Source: Carposina sasakii
Taxonomy: Eukaryota > Arthropoda > Insecta > Lepidoptera > Carposinidae
Direction: 5' to 3'
DNA: 64,000 bases
NCBI GenBank assembly: GCA_014607495.2
Contig: CP053159.1
Location: forward strand, 13,957,501-14,021,500
The notes under the pieces were generated by a model. That model was given only the letters and a program-made list of their open reading frames with translations, was not told the origin of the DNA and ran no database searches. Positions 40,801 through 49,269 of the stretch are shown here, in pieces. The position numbers were made by a program, and so were the translations under genes. Every line of letters begins with the position of its first letter. The stretch's first letter is position 1.

Positions 40801-42973
40801 ACTAATACTAGCGAATAAGGTTTGTTTTTTGTTTAGTCAAGTGATAACCTATGCTACTTGTCAGCTAATGTTCCGGAAATAATAATATGTAGATTCAGAC
40901 AATCGCCATTCTGCTTGGCCTGAACGGAATCTAAGTGGAAATATGTTAGCGAGATTTCCATTGTCCACTATCTTTTTTATTTTAGAAATGAAATGAGATA
41001 TTGAGTTATTGACCTTAGCATTCTTCAGGAGGGCTTTAAACACCCTCTAGTCCAATCCGATCTTCATTATCATCATCAGCCTATTGCAGTCCACTGCTGG
41101 ACGTAGGCCTCCCCCAGTGTACGCCACATGGCTCGATCTCCCGTTTTTGCCATCCAGTCACTACCAGCCGTCGTCGGTCCATCTGGCCGGAGGGCGCCCA
41201 ACGCTACGCTTGCCGAGGCACGGTCTCCATTCGAGAATCCGTTTACTCCACCGTCCATCGGTTCTACGACAGATGTGGTCGGCCCACTGCCACTTCAGTC
41301 TGCTACATTTAGAGACTATGTCTGTCACTTTAGTCTTCTTCCGGATAATCTCGTTTCGGACTTTGTCCATTAGCGAGATTCCGAGCATTGACCTTTCCAT
41401 AGCTCTCTGAGTGACATGCAATCGGTGAGCCAGCCCCACCGTCAGGTTCCACGTCTCGGCTCCGTGTAACCAAATATGTAATCAAATTTAAATATAGTCA
41501 GCGCAGTAACTAGGTGTTGTTTCCAAATAAAATTGGCGGCTTATCGGTTACCAATTATTGCTTCTTCTAAGAACCCATTTATCTGTAATTTGCTACTGGC
41601 CTCAGCGATTAGAAACTGTTCAAGGATATTATAAATGACACTTTACAAACGTAAGGTCTTTTTTGTATTTATAGTTTTAGGTTTGTTATCAGGTTGGTAT
41701 GAAATTTTCCAATTAGAGTACATCTTCATCTTCTTCCGTGCATGCCGTAAGAGTCGACTAAGGACTAAGGAGCTCAGGGTGTTCCCTCAGACAGCTAGCA
41801 ATTAATCATTAACATCTATCCCCGCTATGTTAAACGTGCCTATAGAAGTAAACATCAGTTAGATTTTTAATGGTTTCAGTACTTAAATAAGTTCTTGAAA
41901 TAAATTATAGCTTTTGAATACAACAGAGTCCACTACTTTGGTAATTTCTTCTAATCCACCAATTATACAATAGTTTATTTCAATTCATTTCAACTGAGAC
42001 GCACAATAATAAATCTCTTAATTATTACTGAAGGAGATTAAGCAATTAGCTGTAATTCTTCTGCGGTGTAACTCGAGACTGACGTATAAGAGTTGATTCA
42101 ATGACCTAGTTAATGTTAGATTCAGTCATAATGACGATTATCTGGTATTCTACTTGGTTATATTATAACTTTGGTTTAATAAAGGTCTTGCCTACATTAA
42201 TTAACCATCTATGACGATTGCCTTCGTGTAGTCAAAAAAGTGTTAGTAGGAAAGTTGAGGGAAAAACTTTATTTTTAAGGGAGAGCTAATTTAAAAGAGT
42301 AATATTATAAAAGGGTCGATTCCGGCAGTCACACTTACACCTAAACCTAATTTTAGTCAGGCCTATCTCTCTCCGTTCTTAACATATATGGCTGAGAGAG
42401 AAAAGGACAGGTAGGACTAATTTTACGTTTAGGTTTAAGTGTGAGTGCCGGAATCGACCATAATGTATCCCTGTTTAAGTTTCAGTTTAAAACGTGAAAA
42501 AATATTCACCACGTATACGTTGATATCCGCATGTATGCCTTCCAAACTTTCCTATTTACCAATATAATAATATGTTTGTTCGTAATAGTTTAATAAACGT
42601 TGTTTACATAAATGCCTAAAGTTATAATGTAGAGTCAACAAAAAAACCAGATTATCTACAATATTTATAGCTTCGTCCATCGAACTTACTAAACTTTTTA
42701 TTACGAAAAACACAAAAGGAACTTACCTTTATTAATTCCTAATTTGACAGTACACGTGATGTTTGAGAACTGAATGTCCACCGCTTCCATCTTGGGCACG
42801 GTCACGCCGGCCATATCTTCTTCCACCCTCGCAAGGGCACCAGCAGAGGTCTCCATCTTCACCAGCGCGGTAGAAGCCTGCACCGGAGACGCGTGGTCCA
42901 CTGTCACCGAGCCACCCTCGGCCGAATAGGCCACACAACCCTTCTCCACAATCTCTGCGCCTGCGAGCATCAT
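20161..42973 (-). CDS. ABC transporter, subfamily G (ABCG1/ABCG4-like half-transporter), complete
   Basis: Eleven coding exons on the minus strand: 42973-42727, 24935-24765, 23946-23810, 23577-23432, 23249-23011, 22807-22557, 22312-22144, 21899-21799, 21521-21366, 20884-20679, 20302-20161. All introns are GT-AG, every phase joins, and the CDS is 1965 nt (654 residues plus TAG), a normal ABCG length. The order is nucleotide-binding domain then six membrane spans, the reverse layout typical of ABCG. Walker [10 protein letters not shown] is at 105-113, the Q-loop YIQQDD at 148-153, the signature LSGGQ at 206-210, Walker B LIMFLDE at 225-231 and the H-loop H263. All key residues are intact. Known family role: ATP-driven export of lipids, sterols or hydrophobic signals as a homo- or heterodimer in the plasma or vesicle membrane. 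The substrate cannot be told from sequence. The divergent gene at 60424 is a paralogue. Confidence 0.93.
20940..21017 (-). tRNA. tRNA-like sequence in the intron between ABCG exons 9 and 10, probably a pseudogene or SINE head
   Basis: On the minus strand, GACCCGA plus TAGCTCAGTTGGTAGAGC form an acceptor 5' strand, a perfect D arm and an A box. A T arm (GCGAG...CTCAC, one mismatch) and the partner TCGGGT follow, then a run of T that could end Pol III transcription. The anticodon stem pairs poorly, there is no U33, and the T loop is TTAAAAT instead of TTCRANY, so a working tRNA is unlikely. No isotype is assigned. Confidence 0.55.
23011..24935 (-). CDS. ABCG gene, exons 2-5 (nucleotide-binding domain)
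   Basis: Exon 2 (24935-24765) carries Walker A. Exon 3 (23946-23810) carries the Q-loop. Exon 4 (23577-23432) carries the signature [14 protein letters not shown] and Walker B. Exon 5 (23249-23011) begins with TGLDSSS and carries the H-loop CTIHQPSA and the domain end YHNPADY. Each exon is bounded by clear polypyrimidine acceptors and GTAAGT-type donors. Confidence 0.93.
26353..26521 (-). repeat. RTE LINE 3' end plus second block
   Basis: Same composite as 12087-12330: CAGCCTATTGCAGTCCACTG, then CACGCTGGGCAGACGGGTTG, then TGCCCACCTCCCG. Confidence 0.65.
27390..27611 (+). repeat. SINE-like dispersed repeat, copy a
   Basis: Diagnostic blocks: AGCTGCATCTCCTTCTGTGC, then AGAGTCGGCTAAGGAACTC, then CCCCGCTATGCTGAACGTGG, then ATCTTGCAGCTGTGGCGACC. 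Other copies lie near 28656, 33839, 41705, 46668, 52745 and (minus) 58915. It is non-coding; the 65-codon ORF here is incidental. Confidence 0.65.
27620..27994 (+). mobile_element. hAT-like MITE, copy A, perfect 8-bp target duplication
   Basis: TAGGGTTGCCA opens and TGGCAACCCTA closes the element. TGTATTGT flanks both sides (27612-27619 and 27995-28002). The subterminal region has repeated CCTG/CAGG motifs. 375 bp, no coding capacity. It inserted at the end of the SINE-like copy a. Confidence 0.85.
28197..28576 (-). mobile_element. hAT-like MITE, copy B
   Basis: Inverted relative to copy A, about 200 bp downstream of it, with the same ends (one base changed at the left). Flanks ATCTATGT and ATCTACCT match at 6 of 8, a decayed target duplication. 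Confidence 0.8.
28656..28822 (+). repeat. SINE-like dispersed repeat, copy b
   Basis: GCATCTCCTTCCGTGCATGA, AGAGTCGACTGAAGAACTC and CTCGCTATGCAAAACGTG match copy a. Confidence 0.6.
29591..30778. mobile_element. Foldback pair: inverted copies of a GGGCCCTACACCC-type repeat 0.9 kb apart
   Basis: Left arm about 29591-29710 (plus) and right arm about 30640-30778 (minus) share AATTGTATCAGG, ATTCGAAAGTTCAAATTTCC, GGCAGATCCGAGGGTCAGCG and GTAGGGCCC. The right arm itself contains a hairpin CCGGGCCCTACACCCTCC mirrored at 30702-30719. Whether this is one element or two insertions is unclear. The 0.9 kb between carries no recognisable gene. Confidence 0.5.
30798..31123 (-). mobile_element. CAGGGTG MITE family, copy 3
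   Basis: CAGGTGTTTTTTCGTTGCC to AAAAATCACCCTG, flanked by TA on both sides. Lacks an internal stretch (CCATGGAG region) present in full copies. Confidence 0.8.
31403..31488. repeat. 43-bp tandem duplication
   Basis: Two units of 43 bp beginning GGGTGATATGCGG, differing at only a few positions, e.g. GGAGGCACTATGACG versus GGTGGCACTGTGACG. Confidence 0.85.
32034..32408 (+). mobile_element. CAGGGTG MITE family, copy 4
   Basis: Full-length copy, from a degraded left end (TGATTTTTGGTCGTCAACG) to AAAACACCTG then TA. Confidence 0.8.
32620..32860 (-). repeat. Retroelement 3' repeat (CCCGCGAC...GGGATAAAAAGTAGCC family) with (GGAT)n
   Basis: Minus strand reads TAGTGGACGTCCGCGACTTC, then TTATCCGGGATAAAAATA, then a decayed AAAAAGTAGCC. 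It ends in a (CATC)n run (32661-32681 on plus). It matches 61731-62000 in the opposite orientation. It is a very common insect repeat and I am not sure of its class. Confidence 0.6.
32872..32930 (+). repeat. RTE LINE 3' scrap
   Basis: GGCGAGGCCTATGTCCAACAGTGGACT followed by GATGATGATG is the RTE 3' terminus in plus orientation (frame: EAYVQQWT). Confidence 0.65.
33839..34000 (+). repeat. SINE-like dispersed repeat, copy c
   Basis: CTCCTTCCGTGCATGTCGTA, AGAGTCGAGTAAAGAACTGG and GATCCTGCAGTTCTGGCC follow copy a. Confidence 0.6.
34151..34410. mobile_element. Long-palindrome MITE, CAGGGTGTAACAAAAAGGG ends, TA duplication
   Basis: The two halves are inverted repeats of over 100 bp (CTATCCACAAAAT mirrored by ATTTTGTGGATAG), with a short spacer. 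TA lies at 34149-34150 and 34411-34412. A diverged left end of the same family is at 63669. Confidence 0.8.
35357..35434 (-). repeat. GGGCCC-type repeat, short copy
   Basis: CACCACCGGGCCCTACTCC then AAATTTGAACTTCCGAATAG and CTGATACAATT, matching the right arm at 30.7 kb but lacking the hairpin. Confidence 0.6.
35735..36087 (+). mobile_element. hAT-like MITE, copy C
   Basis: TAGGGTTGC at the left and GATGGCAACCCTA at the right. The body matches copy A (TTTTGGGGTGTCCTGGGCTG). Flanks ATGTGGGT and GTGTAGGT match at 6 of 8. Confidence 0.8.
37400..37546. mobile_element. Hairpin MITE, copy 2
   Basis: GGCCCCGTTATTACC to ACGTAATCAGGGGGC. Internal arms AGCAAAGCGATAGCGAAAAT and its mirror, as at 8082-8273 but with a shorter loop. 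Confidence 0.65.
38547..38600 (-). repeat. RTE LINE 3' scrap
   Basis: ATCATCATTTCAG then AGTCCACTGATGAACATAAG and CCTCCC: a degraded reverse complement of the RTE terminus. Confidence 0.45.
40063..40431 (+). mobile_element. CAGGGTG MITE family, copy 5
   Basis: CAGGCTGATTTTTGGTCGTC to GCAACGAAAAAACACCCTG, with TA on both sides. Full length with a small deletion near 40130. Confidence 0.8.
41063..41472 (-). pseudogene. RTE-clade LINE, reverse-transcriptase C-terminus
   Basis: The minus strand reads [20 protein letters not shown], then [13 protein letters not shown], then [20 protein letters not shown], then [21 protein letters not shown] and (after a frame change) [15 protein letters not shown]. 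This is the C-terminal end of RTE polyproteins, with the GRPP.RW.D motif. The frame breaks near 41161, the reverse-transcriptase core is missing, and a CATCATCAT 3' tail is present. Inactive 5'-truncated copy inside the ABCG intron on the same strand as the gene. Confidence 0.88.
41705..41835 (+). repeat. SINE-like dispersed repeat, copy d
   Basis: CTTCTTCCGTGCATGCCGTA, AGAGTCGACTAAGGAC and TCCCCGCTATGTTAAACGTG. Confidence 0.6.
42314..42459. mobile_element. Palindromic MITE, GGTCGATTCCGGCA ends
   Basis: Two inverted arms of about 60 bp (GGTCGATTCCGGCAGTCACA mirrored at the right). Lies within ABCG intron 1, about 270 bases downstream of the exon 1 donor in gene direction. Confidence 0.65.
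42727..42973 (-). CDS. ABCG gene, exon 1 (N-terminal cytosolic leader)
   Basis: 82 codons plus one base, ending AAAG|GTAAGT. Residues 1-60 are a low-conservation leader. From residue 65, [12 protein letters not shown] is the beta strand that opens ABCG nucleotide-binding domains, and it aligns with VNIEFTNITMEV in the neighbouring paralogue. Two adjacent Met codons open the frame; I take the first. Exon 1 is separated from the rest by a 17.8-kb intron, but phase 1 and the motif continuity (INK joined to [13 protein letters not shown]) support the join. Confidence 0.85.
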
Positions 42974-43110
42974 CTTTCCGTGCGCGTCCGGTGCGCGTGC
43001 GCGTATCTTTACGTCGCGAAGGCGAATGCGCTACTAGATCGATTCGCGCTGGCCCTTTGTGCGCGTTTGTTTATGTGGTGCTACAAAAGCATTCTGTAGT
43101 GCAAGCCGGC
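42974..43110 (-). promoter_or_regulatory. CpG-rich 5' leader / promoter of the first ABCG gene
   Basis: CpG-dense stretch directly upstream of the start (GTGCGCGTCCGGTGCGCGTG on plus) in an AT-rich background. No TATA box is obvious. Inferred from position and composition only. Confidence 0.4.
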
Positions 43111-43289
43111 AATGACGCTACTTACGTTTATGAAAGTGACATTTTGAGACAAAGACTGTCGCTTATCTCTTCATCGAGGTGTTTAATACCGAACATATGT
43201 AGCACCTATCTGTACCTATACCTACATTGATACGGTAATGACATGGGTTTACTACCTATAATTTTATTATTCTAAAGGAACTACAAATA

Positions 43290-43378
43290 CAGGGTGTTTT
43301 TTTGTGGCCACCTTTAACAAAGGGTACGTATTCTATACATGAAATAAAGTAAGTTTATGCCAAAAAAAATGTAGGGAA

Positions 43379-43409
<31 letters not shown>

Positions 43410-43671
43410 TCCTTGATCGTGCGAAATTTATAGTGTCTAGTGTTTATGTTAGTTTTTTTTATAGACAGATATTAATTATTTTTCGTGAAAAAATCCTGAT
43501 ACGCGCGTCTATGTGCATTTATGCAGAAAAACGCAGTCTATTTACTCAACTTTGGACCCTAATATTTTGGAAACCAGACACTTCCCAGGTATGCTTCCAT
43601 GGAGAAAAATGATCGTGATGATGAGGAGATTCCGTAGTTTTCGGGAACGTTGACGACCAAAAATCACCCTG
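43290..43671 (-). mobile_element. CAGGGTG MITE family, copy 6 (best full-length copy)
   Basis: CAGGGTGTTTTTTTGTGGCC to AAAAATCACCCTG, 382 bp, TA on both sides. Diagnostic centre: TGCAGAAAAACGCAGTCTAT, TTTGGACCCTAATATTTTGG, CCAGGTATGCTTCCATGGAG. The ends share only CAGGGTG; the subterminal regions differ, so this is not a simple palindrome. TA duplication points to Tc1/mariner-like mobilisation. Confidence 0.85.
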
Positions 43672-44024
43672 TATAATAACAAATATTAAGATAAAAAAGG
43701 AGATCAGTGTCTATAGATAGATAGGATAGGTAGAGAACTAAAATGAATGGTTGAACAAATTTTGTTCGGAACCTTCAGTGCGCAAGTGTTATTCGCTCTT
43801 GCTTGTCAGATTTTTCAGTATAACTGCACACCCGGAGACGGATATAGGCTACAAATCAAAATTTATCATCCTGCGCTGACGCATGTGCAGAGTCAAACTC
43901 CAAAGTCTAGACAGCTGAGGCGCAGTCACGCACGTTTGATCTACATTTTGTAAGCGCTATGGAACTACAGCTAAATAACTCCTCATAATTAAATTCTATG
44001 CTGCTCTGAGAGTGAAAAAAAACG

Positions 44025-44265
44025 TATAATACTACAGCTGCTTCTCTTCCCGGGCATACTGTACAAGTCTGTAGAGGTACAAGAGGGTTTTGGTGTTTTT
44101 TAGGCGATGGGCTGACCACCTGTCACTACTAACTGAACTTTTACATCTCAACTATACCCTCAAAATTGGTAAGAAGTGGCATCATGTGGTTCTATCGGCC
44201 CTTGGTGCTCTGCCTACCCCGTAAGGGATACTCGTAAAGTCGTGATTATATGTATGTATTTATGT
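44025..44265 (+). repeat. Retroelement 3' repeat with (TATG)n tail
   Basis: TGGGCTGACCACCTGTCACT, GGTTCTATCGGCCCTTGGTG, CTCTGCCTACCCCGTAAGGG, then a TATGTATG tail. Longer relative of 1-65 and the inverse of 57640-57895. Confidence 0.65.
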
Positions 44266-44463
44266 AATTAAATTACTTACCTTCCACGAATAGGCCCCTT
44301 TTGCCCATAGCTCTTAGGAATACACTGACATTTGTGAAGTCGGACTCGCCCATTTAGGGGACATCTAAAAAGCTACCAATCGTACATCGTCCAATTTTCG
44401 TGGATAGTTTATATTGTGATCTACAATATACATATAAGGTTTATCCAAAATTAGTGATTATCC

Positions 44464-44669
44464 TTTGACACGAAACTAGGTAGGTAAAAAGAAACAACTT
44501 TCACTATGGGACCAACTCCAAAATATTTTTAAAAAATCAGCTGTTCCATACATTTCAGTGCAGTAATTATTCGACATTTTATAGAACAGCTGAATTTTTT
44601 TACACTATTTCCGAATTGGTCCCATAGTGAAAGTTGTTACATTTATCTACCTATAAAGTTTCGTGTCAA
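44464..44669. mobile_element. Palindromic repeat
   Basis: TTTGACACGAAACT and CAACTTTCACTATGGGACCA at the left are mirrored at the right (TGGTCCCATAGTGAAAGTTG, AGTTTCGTGTCAAA), with GTTCC/GGAAC-bounded inner arms. Probable MITE; its outer limits and target duplication are not clear. Confidence 0.55.
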
Positions 44670-45147
44670 AAGACCTTATAAGTATACCTACATTTTTTAG
44701 ATTTTTGACTCGCTTAGTTCAAAAGTTGGATCACCCCCTCTAACTTTGTATTAAACACACATTTGACCACTTTCGAAGTGTCTTAACTTCTAAACGGTTC
44801 TTCTAACTTTAAAAAAAAAGTTTTAGGAACCTCCATTAAATTTTCCAGCCTTATTTATAGACATTTCAAAGAAATATATATGATTTTTTATTTAGTTTCA
44901 TCAGTTCCATACATGTATGGACCGTTATAACCCCCTTACTTACCCCCTGTACCCTTATCAACATTACTTTTTATTTTTATATAAAAATATGTAAAGCGGT
45001 TCACAAAATACATCTACCTAACCAAGTTACTATGTATTCCAACTATATGTAATCCTTATAGTTTTGTAATAAAGAGGCTGTGTTATACGGACGGACCTCT
45101 ACACAGACAGACAGACATCTATAAAGAATCAGGACACGAATCTATAA

Positions 45148-45857
45148 GGCTGCTTTTCCACCAAAGATGTGCTATGCAGTTATGCTGTGAAGATGTGAAA
45201 TCTATGCTACGAAAATATGGGACAGTGACGCCGTGACCAATACTAAGCTATGTAGCTGTGCGAGGAAGATAGTACCTAGGAAAGCACGCATCCGTAGCAC
45301 GCATCCATAGCACACATCGATAGCTCGCATCCATAGCATGATTGTATCTTTGATTATTTTATAAACTAATGACATGACATATATATTAGAGTAAATGGCT
45401 ACTTCAGCCGTTCTAATAATAATCATAAATAAATAAATAAATAAATAAATAGCACACATCGATAGCACACATCCATGGCACGCATCCATAACACACATCT
45501 ACCTATATAGCAGGCATCCATAGCACACATCTATAGCACGCATCCATAGCACGCATCTATAACACGCATCCATAGCACGCATCTATAGCACACATCGATA
45601 GCACGCATCCGTAGTACGCATCCGTAGTACGAATTCATAGCACACATCTATAGCACGCATCCATAGCACACATCTACAGCACGCATCCATAACACGCATC
45701 CATAGCATACATACATAGCACGCATACATAGCACGCATCCTTCCATATAAACAACATATCTTAGTTGAATCCGTTTCTACCAGAGCTAATGAACATGTGC
45801 ACCAATGATTGGTGAATATCAAACGCATCATAGGACATCTCTGATGGAAAAGCAGCC
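45148..45857. mobile_element. Harbinger-like MITE carrying an internal minisatellite
   Basis: Ends GGCTGCTTTTCCACCAAAG and its mirror (CTCTGATGGAAAAGCAGCC), about 21 of 23 positions paired, flanked by TAA on both sides (45145-45147 and 45858-45860). The TWA duplication and GG-starting ends are as in PIF/Harbinger elements. The centre is the 13-bp array listed separately. No transposase frame. Confidence 0.75.
45283..45740. repeat. 13-bp minisatellite (AGCACGCATCCAT-like units), interrupted
   Basis: Units alternate between AGCACGCATCCAT and AGCACACATCGAT/CTAT forms. The array runs about 45283-45341 and 45451-45740, split by a 110-bp AT-rich block ending in (AATA)n. Because 13 is not a multiple of 3, antisense frames repeat every 39 bases, which explains the open but meaningless ORFs. 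Confidence 0.85.
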
Positions 45858-46179
45858 TAAAGATTTCGTTTCTTGCCATGTCGTCATACTGAAAAATAGC
45901 TAAAATGCCTCCTTTATTTATTTATTCATCTATATCGGTCATGTTTCTGCTGGTCTCACATCCATAATGTCTATACCTAGTATTCGACTCTACATTGCGT
46001 TTAATTAATGAATGTAAAATCTGTAAGTATGTAATCTCTTCACGATTATTATCTCTTAAAATTGTAAGCAGCTACCCTAGTCACAGGTATAGTTAAGAAA
46101 GTTATCGTGAAAAACATGTACTAGAGCTACTAGGTACTAAATCACTGTAAAGACTATACCTAAACCTAATTTATCCAAA

Positions 46180-46330
46180 TAAAAAGGGATACACTGGAAC
46201 AACAAATCCGATAAGCCGTTTAGGCGTGCCAAAGAAATATACAAACATGCACTCAAAAAACATAACCCTTCTTTTCGGCAGTCGGGTAAAAAAAATGTAT
46301 TTAACAAAACGGAATAACAGATGATTTGCT
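46180..46330 (-). repeat. Dispersed repeat (ACCCGACTGCC / GGGTTATG family)
   Basis: On the minus strand TTTTACCCGACTGCCG, then AGAAGGGTTATGTTTTTTGA, then GCATGTTTGTAT. This is a very common lepidopteran repeat; the 65-codon ORF is a by-product. Confidence 0.5.
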
Positions 46331-46667
46331 ATACATTCTCTATAGGCGCTTGTTTTGCATCTTAGCAATGTAGATTTGTAACGTAACGTGTAATTTGCTA
46401 GCGCGGGCGTAGATAGGGTTTTGGGGTTTCAAACATCCCTCTGAAAAGTTCAGATAAAATTAAAATAAGAACAGGCATGCGGCATAACTAGATACTTACG
46501 TTAGTATTACCAGTATTACCTATGTGTAGGTATGTCGTACATTGTTTGTATTGTTCCGCCACCATCGATTATCTTTTCTACTATCGTTTCTTTTCGTGGC
46601 AACAGAACGTTGGACTCATTTTCAAGGATTTTCTCGACGGTTCCATTCGTTATTAATCACAAATTCA

Positions 46668-46790
46668 GTAATCATTTTACCCCGCTATTCTGAACATTGC
46701 TGTGGCATTTCATTCGTGATCCTGCAGTTATGGCTTTCCCATTTTGGAACCAGCCGTAGGTATGTGTGTATGTTTGTACAATTATACATG
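46668..46790 (+). repeat. SINE-like dispersed repeat, copy e (3' part)
   Basis: CCCCGCTATTCTGAACATTG, GATCCTGCAGTTATGGC and CCCATTTTGGAACCAG, then a TATG-rich tail. The 5' half is missing. Confidence 0.5.
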
Positions 46791-47303
46791 TAATGTACTT
46801 TTAAGCGTTATATTTTCTTGAATTGAAACTTATAACCTGGCTACGTCCGTGTGTGCTAGTATATCTACTAATAAGGTAGGTACCTGTCCACCCGTATAAT
46901 AGAAACCATTACAAATTAAATTATAACTATCTAACCACAAAGTAATATAACTGAGGTTAAAGAACGTACGCGACGAATAAATCTACAGATCAAATATAAC
47001 ACAGAGGGTTAGGGTTACCATATCTCAGGATTTGTCCTGACATTTCAGGATTTTCGACATTTCTCAGAATTGCGGCCGGATTTTGAAAATCTCGTGATAT
47101 CTCAGGATCTTTAAAGATCTCTTTAATTAAAAGTTAAACCAACTAACAATAATCTTCTTTTGGTAACAACTTAATAGTTAAAGTCTATAGGTACTTATTT
47201 ATCAAACTAAAAATACTTAATCTTTTGGTAACAACCCCGCCCCTCCGCTTTCAAGTTGCGATGTGCAAGTTGCAACGCGTGATCTAGATCCGCAGTGTAT
47301 AAA

Positions 47304-47337
47304 GGGTCATTTTCAAAATAATTGCTCATTTCAGAAA
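47304..47337 (+). repeat. Left terminal inverted repeat of the DDE element
   Basis: Perfect inverse of 51934-51967. The complementarity extends one more base (47303/51968) into the TAAA flank. Confidence 0.9.
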
Positions 47338-47932
47338 AAAATCTTGTCCATCATCTTTCCTTAATTTCTACAAAAAAACTGTAATGGCAATATTAATAAA
47401 ATACTGAACATTACAAAGAAGCCTTTCTTTATATTGTATTATAATGTCATTGTTGGTAGTTGATACTTCATTTTTTATATATTGCGAAATTTTTAAAGCA
47501 TGTTTCTGGTCTTCCTACAAAAAACGTGTGTCCAACTTCCAGCACTGATATTTTAAACTTGAAAAAACATTAAAAGTATTTTATTTATTATCAAACAAAA
47601 TTGGCTATCCTCTCTAATAACACTGTAAAATGTGTGTAGAATCCTTGAAAATTCATTTGACACATTAATTTTAGTTATAAATAAAAAATAAAACTGGTCT
47701 CAAAATTACTTCATCGATGTTATTTCATTTATGTAACGCATTATTTAGTCGCGAAAAAGGTATTTTGTTAAACTTTAATACTGGCAACATTTGCTGTCAC
47801 TGTCCGAACCTCAGGCGACCAATCACAGGGCAGCAGCCATTTTGTTCTCGGCAAAAAAGTTGGGTGTATGGTGTGCGTCGATAAAAAACATTTATCTGGT
47901 TTCTTTTTGGTAAATTGGAAAAAATACGCAAG

Positions 47933-48634
47933 GTAAGTAAATTTAAACTATTTTTAATTGTCAGGAAACTATTATGATAGTGCTATTCTGTCGCTAATTA
48001 GCTGCAACGATCGAGTGAATTATGTTCTGTGATTTGAGGTTAGTTTGTAGAAAAACATGCTTACTTGTTCCTTTATGTCACACTTATGTAACATTTTTTT
48101 ATGTTACGTTACATAAAATTGGATTAAGACGTGTCCACAGCATGATTTTAAAATATTATATAAATTATAATTAAACCAATAGTAAAATAAACATGTTTTT
48201 CTATGGTCGTATTCAGTGTTTTGAGTGATGCTTGGATAACTTAAAATCCTCAAATTGGCCCTATAATAGCTGACTGTAATTTACTAATCATTTTATACCT
48301 TCGTTTTGGTTTATACTGTACAAGTTGCGCGATCGAGTGTATATTGCGATCTGCAGCTTTGAGTTATTAGTGTAATATATTTATTTAATATAACCCAAGT
48401 ATTTTCGTCTAGCATTAACAGGCTCTGACTTATTCTAGCATGACAAGTTTGATACTATTCTCAATGTTCAAAATACTTGTATACAATGTGATTTGTTAAT
48501 GTGATGCAAAATTTAATTTTCACGTTAAATTTTACGACGACGTATGCTTCAAAATAGACTGCTTTTATCGTTAAATATGATTTTTTTAATTATTATTTTC
48601 TGAGTTATTACATTGTATTTTTTATTCTTTACAG
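47933..48634 (+). other. Predicted intron in the 5' leader of the transposase gene
   Basis: Donor CGCAAG|GTAAGT at 47933 fits the consensus very well. The acceptor TTTTTATTCTTTACAG ends at 48634, five bases before an ATG at 48640. The 702-bp intron would leave a non-coding first exon. If used, the Met at 48613 is intronic and the protein starts MPLSAAERQKRYRDRL. Confidence 0.65.
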
Positions 48635-48639
48635 AAAAT

Positions 48640-49266
48640 ATGCCTTTGTCTGCGGCAGAGAGGCAAAAACGGTACCGAGACCGACTAAAATTGAATAATC
48701 CTCAAAAATGGAAAGCACTACAGGAAAAAAATTTAGAAAGAGCTAAAAAATTCTATAAAAAAATTGGGGAGCTATCGGATCGAGAGAAAGAAAGCAGGCG
48801 AAAATATTGGAGGACTTTAAAACAAAAATCAGACTATAAACAAGAAGTTATAGAAAAGGGTAAAACTCGAAAAGAATACCAAAGAATATATCAGAAAAGA
48901 TATAGAACATTAACCAAAGAAAATAAAAATATGAAGAAAAAAATTGAATTATTAATCAAAGAGAATAAAGCTTTAAAGAAAAAAATATATAGATACAAAA
49001 TTTTGCAAAACACAAAAGAAGACGAAGAAAAAGAAAATATGTTTAGCAGAGAGTCATTTTATACTGTGTCAAGCCCAATATCAAAAACCAACTCATTTGT
49101 TGCTAATTTAAACACTACTGAAGAAGAAAAAGAAATTATTAAAAAGGAGTTATTTGAAAAGAATGTGTTAATAGAATCCTTAAAAATACAATATAATGAA
49201 GCAGGAAGTAATGAAAAGAGAAATGTATTAAAAGAAATTGTAAGTAACGACATCGTAAAAGGGTAA
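48640..49266 (+). CDS. Transposase N-terminal part (basic, coiled coil)
   Basis: 208 codons from the Met after the predicted acceptor. It starts MPLSAAERQKRYRDRLK, very rich in Lys, Arg and Glu, with heptad-like stretches (for example ENKNMKKKIELLIKENKALK) predicting a long coiled coil, plausibly for DNA binding and dimerisation. No catalytic motif. The frame ends in TAA directly before the next ORF. The upstream Met at 48613 would add nine residues that look intronic. Confidence 0.7.
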   Translation: MPLSAAERQKRYRDRLKLNNPQKWKALQEKNLERAKKFYKKIGELSDREKESRRKYWRTLKQKSDYKQEVIEKGKTRKEYQRIYQKRYRTLTKENKNMKKKIELLIKENKALKKKIYRYKILQNTKEDEEKENMFSRESFYTVSSPISKTNSFVANLNTTEEEKEIIKKELFEKNVLIESLKIQYNEAGSNEKRNVLKEIVSNDIVKG

Positions 49267-49269
49267 AAA

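Larger units (their letters stand above)
24936..42726 (-). other. ABCG intron 1 (17.8 kb)
   Basis: Bounded by GTAAGT at 42726 and TTCCAG before 24935. It holds most of the dispersed repeats listed between these coordinates. Stretches where I see nothing: 24936-26352 (except a CGAACCCAGGACC B-box-like scrap near 25153), 26522-27389, 28823-29590, 31489-32033, 34411-35356, 36088-37399 and 37547-40062. No extra ABCG exon or nested gene is recognisable. Confidence 0.8.

Noticed and set aside
45283..45740. CRISPR-like array
   Set aside because: Units are directly tandem with no unique spacers, in a eukaryotic setting.
45202..45879. Cys/Met-rich repeated peptides (CVLWMRAIDVCY pattern)
   Set aside because: Produced by translating the 13-bp minisatellite; not a protein-coding repeat.
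48613..48639. Met 48613 as the transposase start
   Set aside because: The first nine codons lie in a pyrimidine-rich acceptor tract ending in ACAG at 48634.
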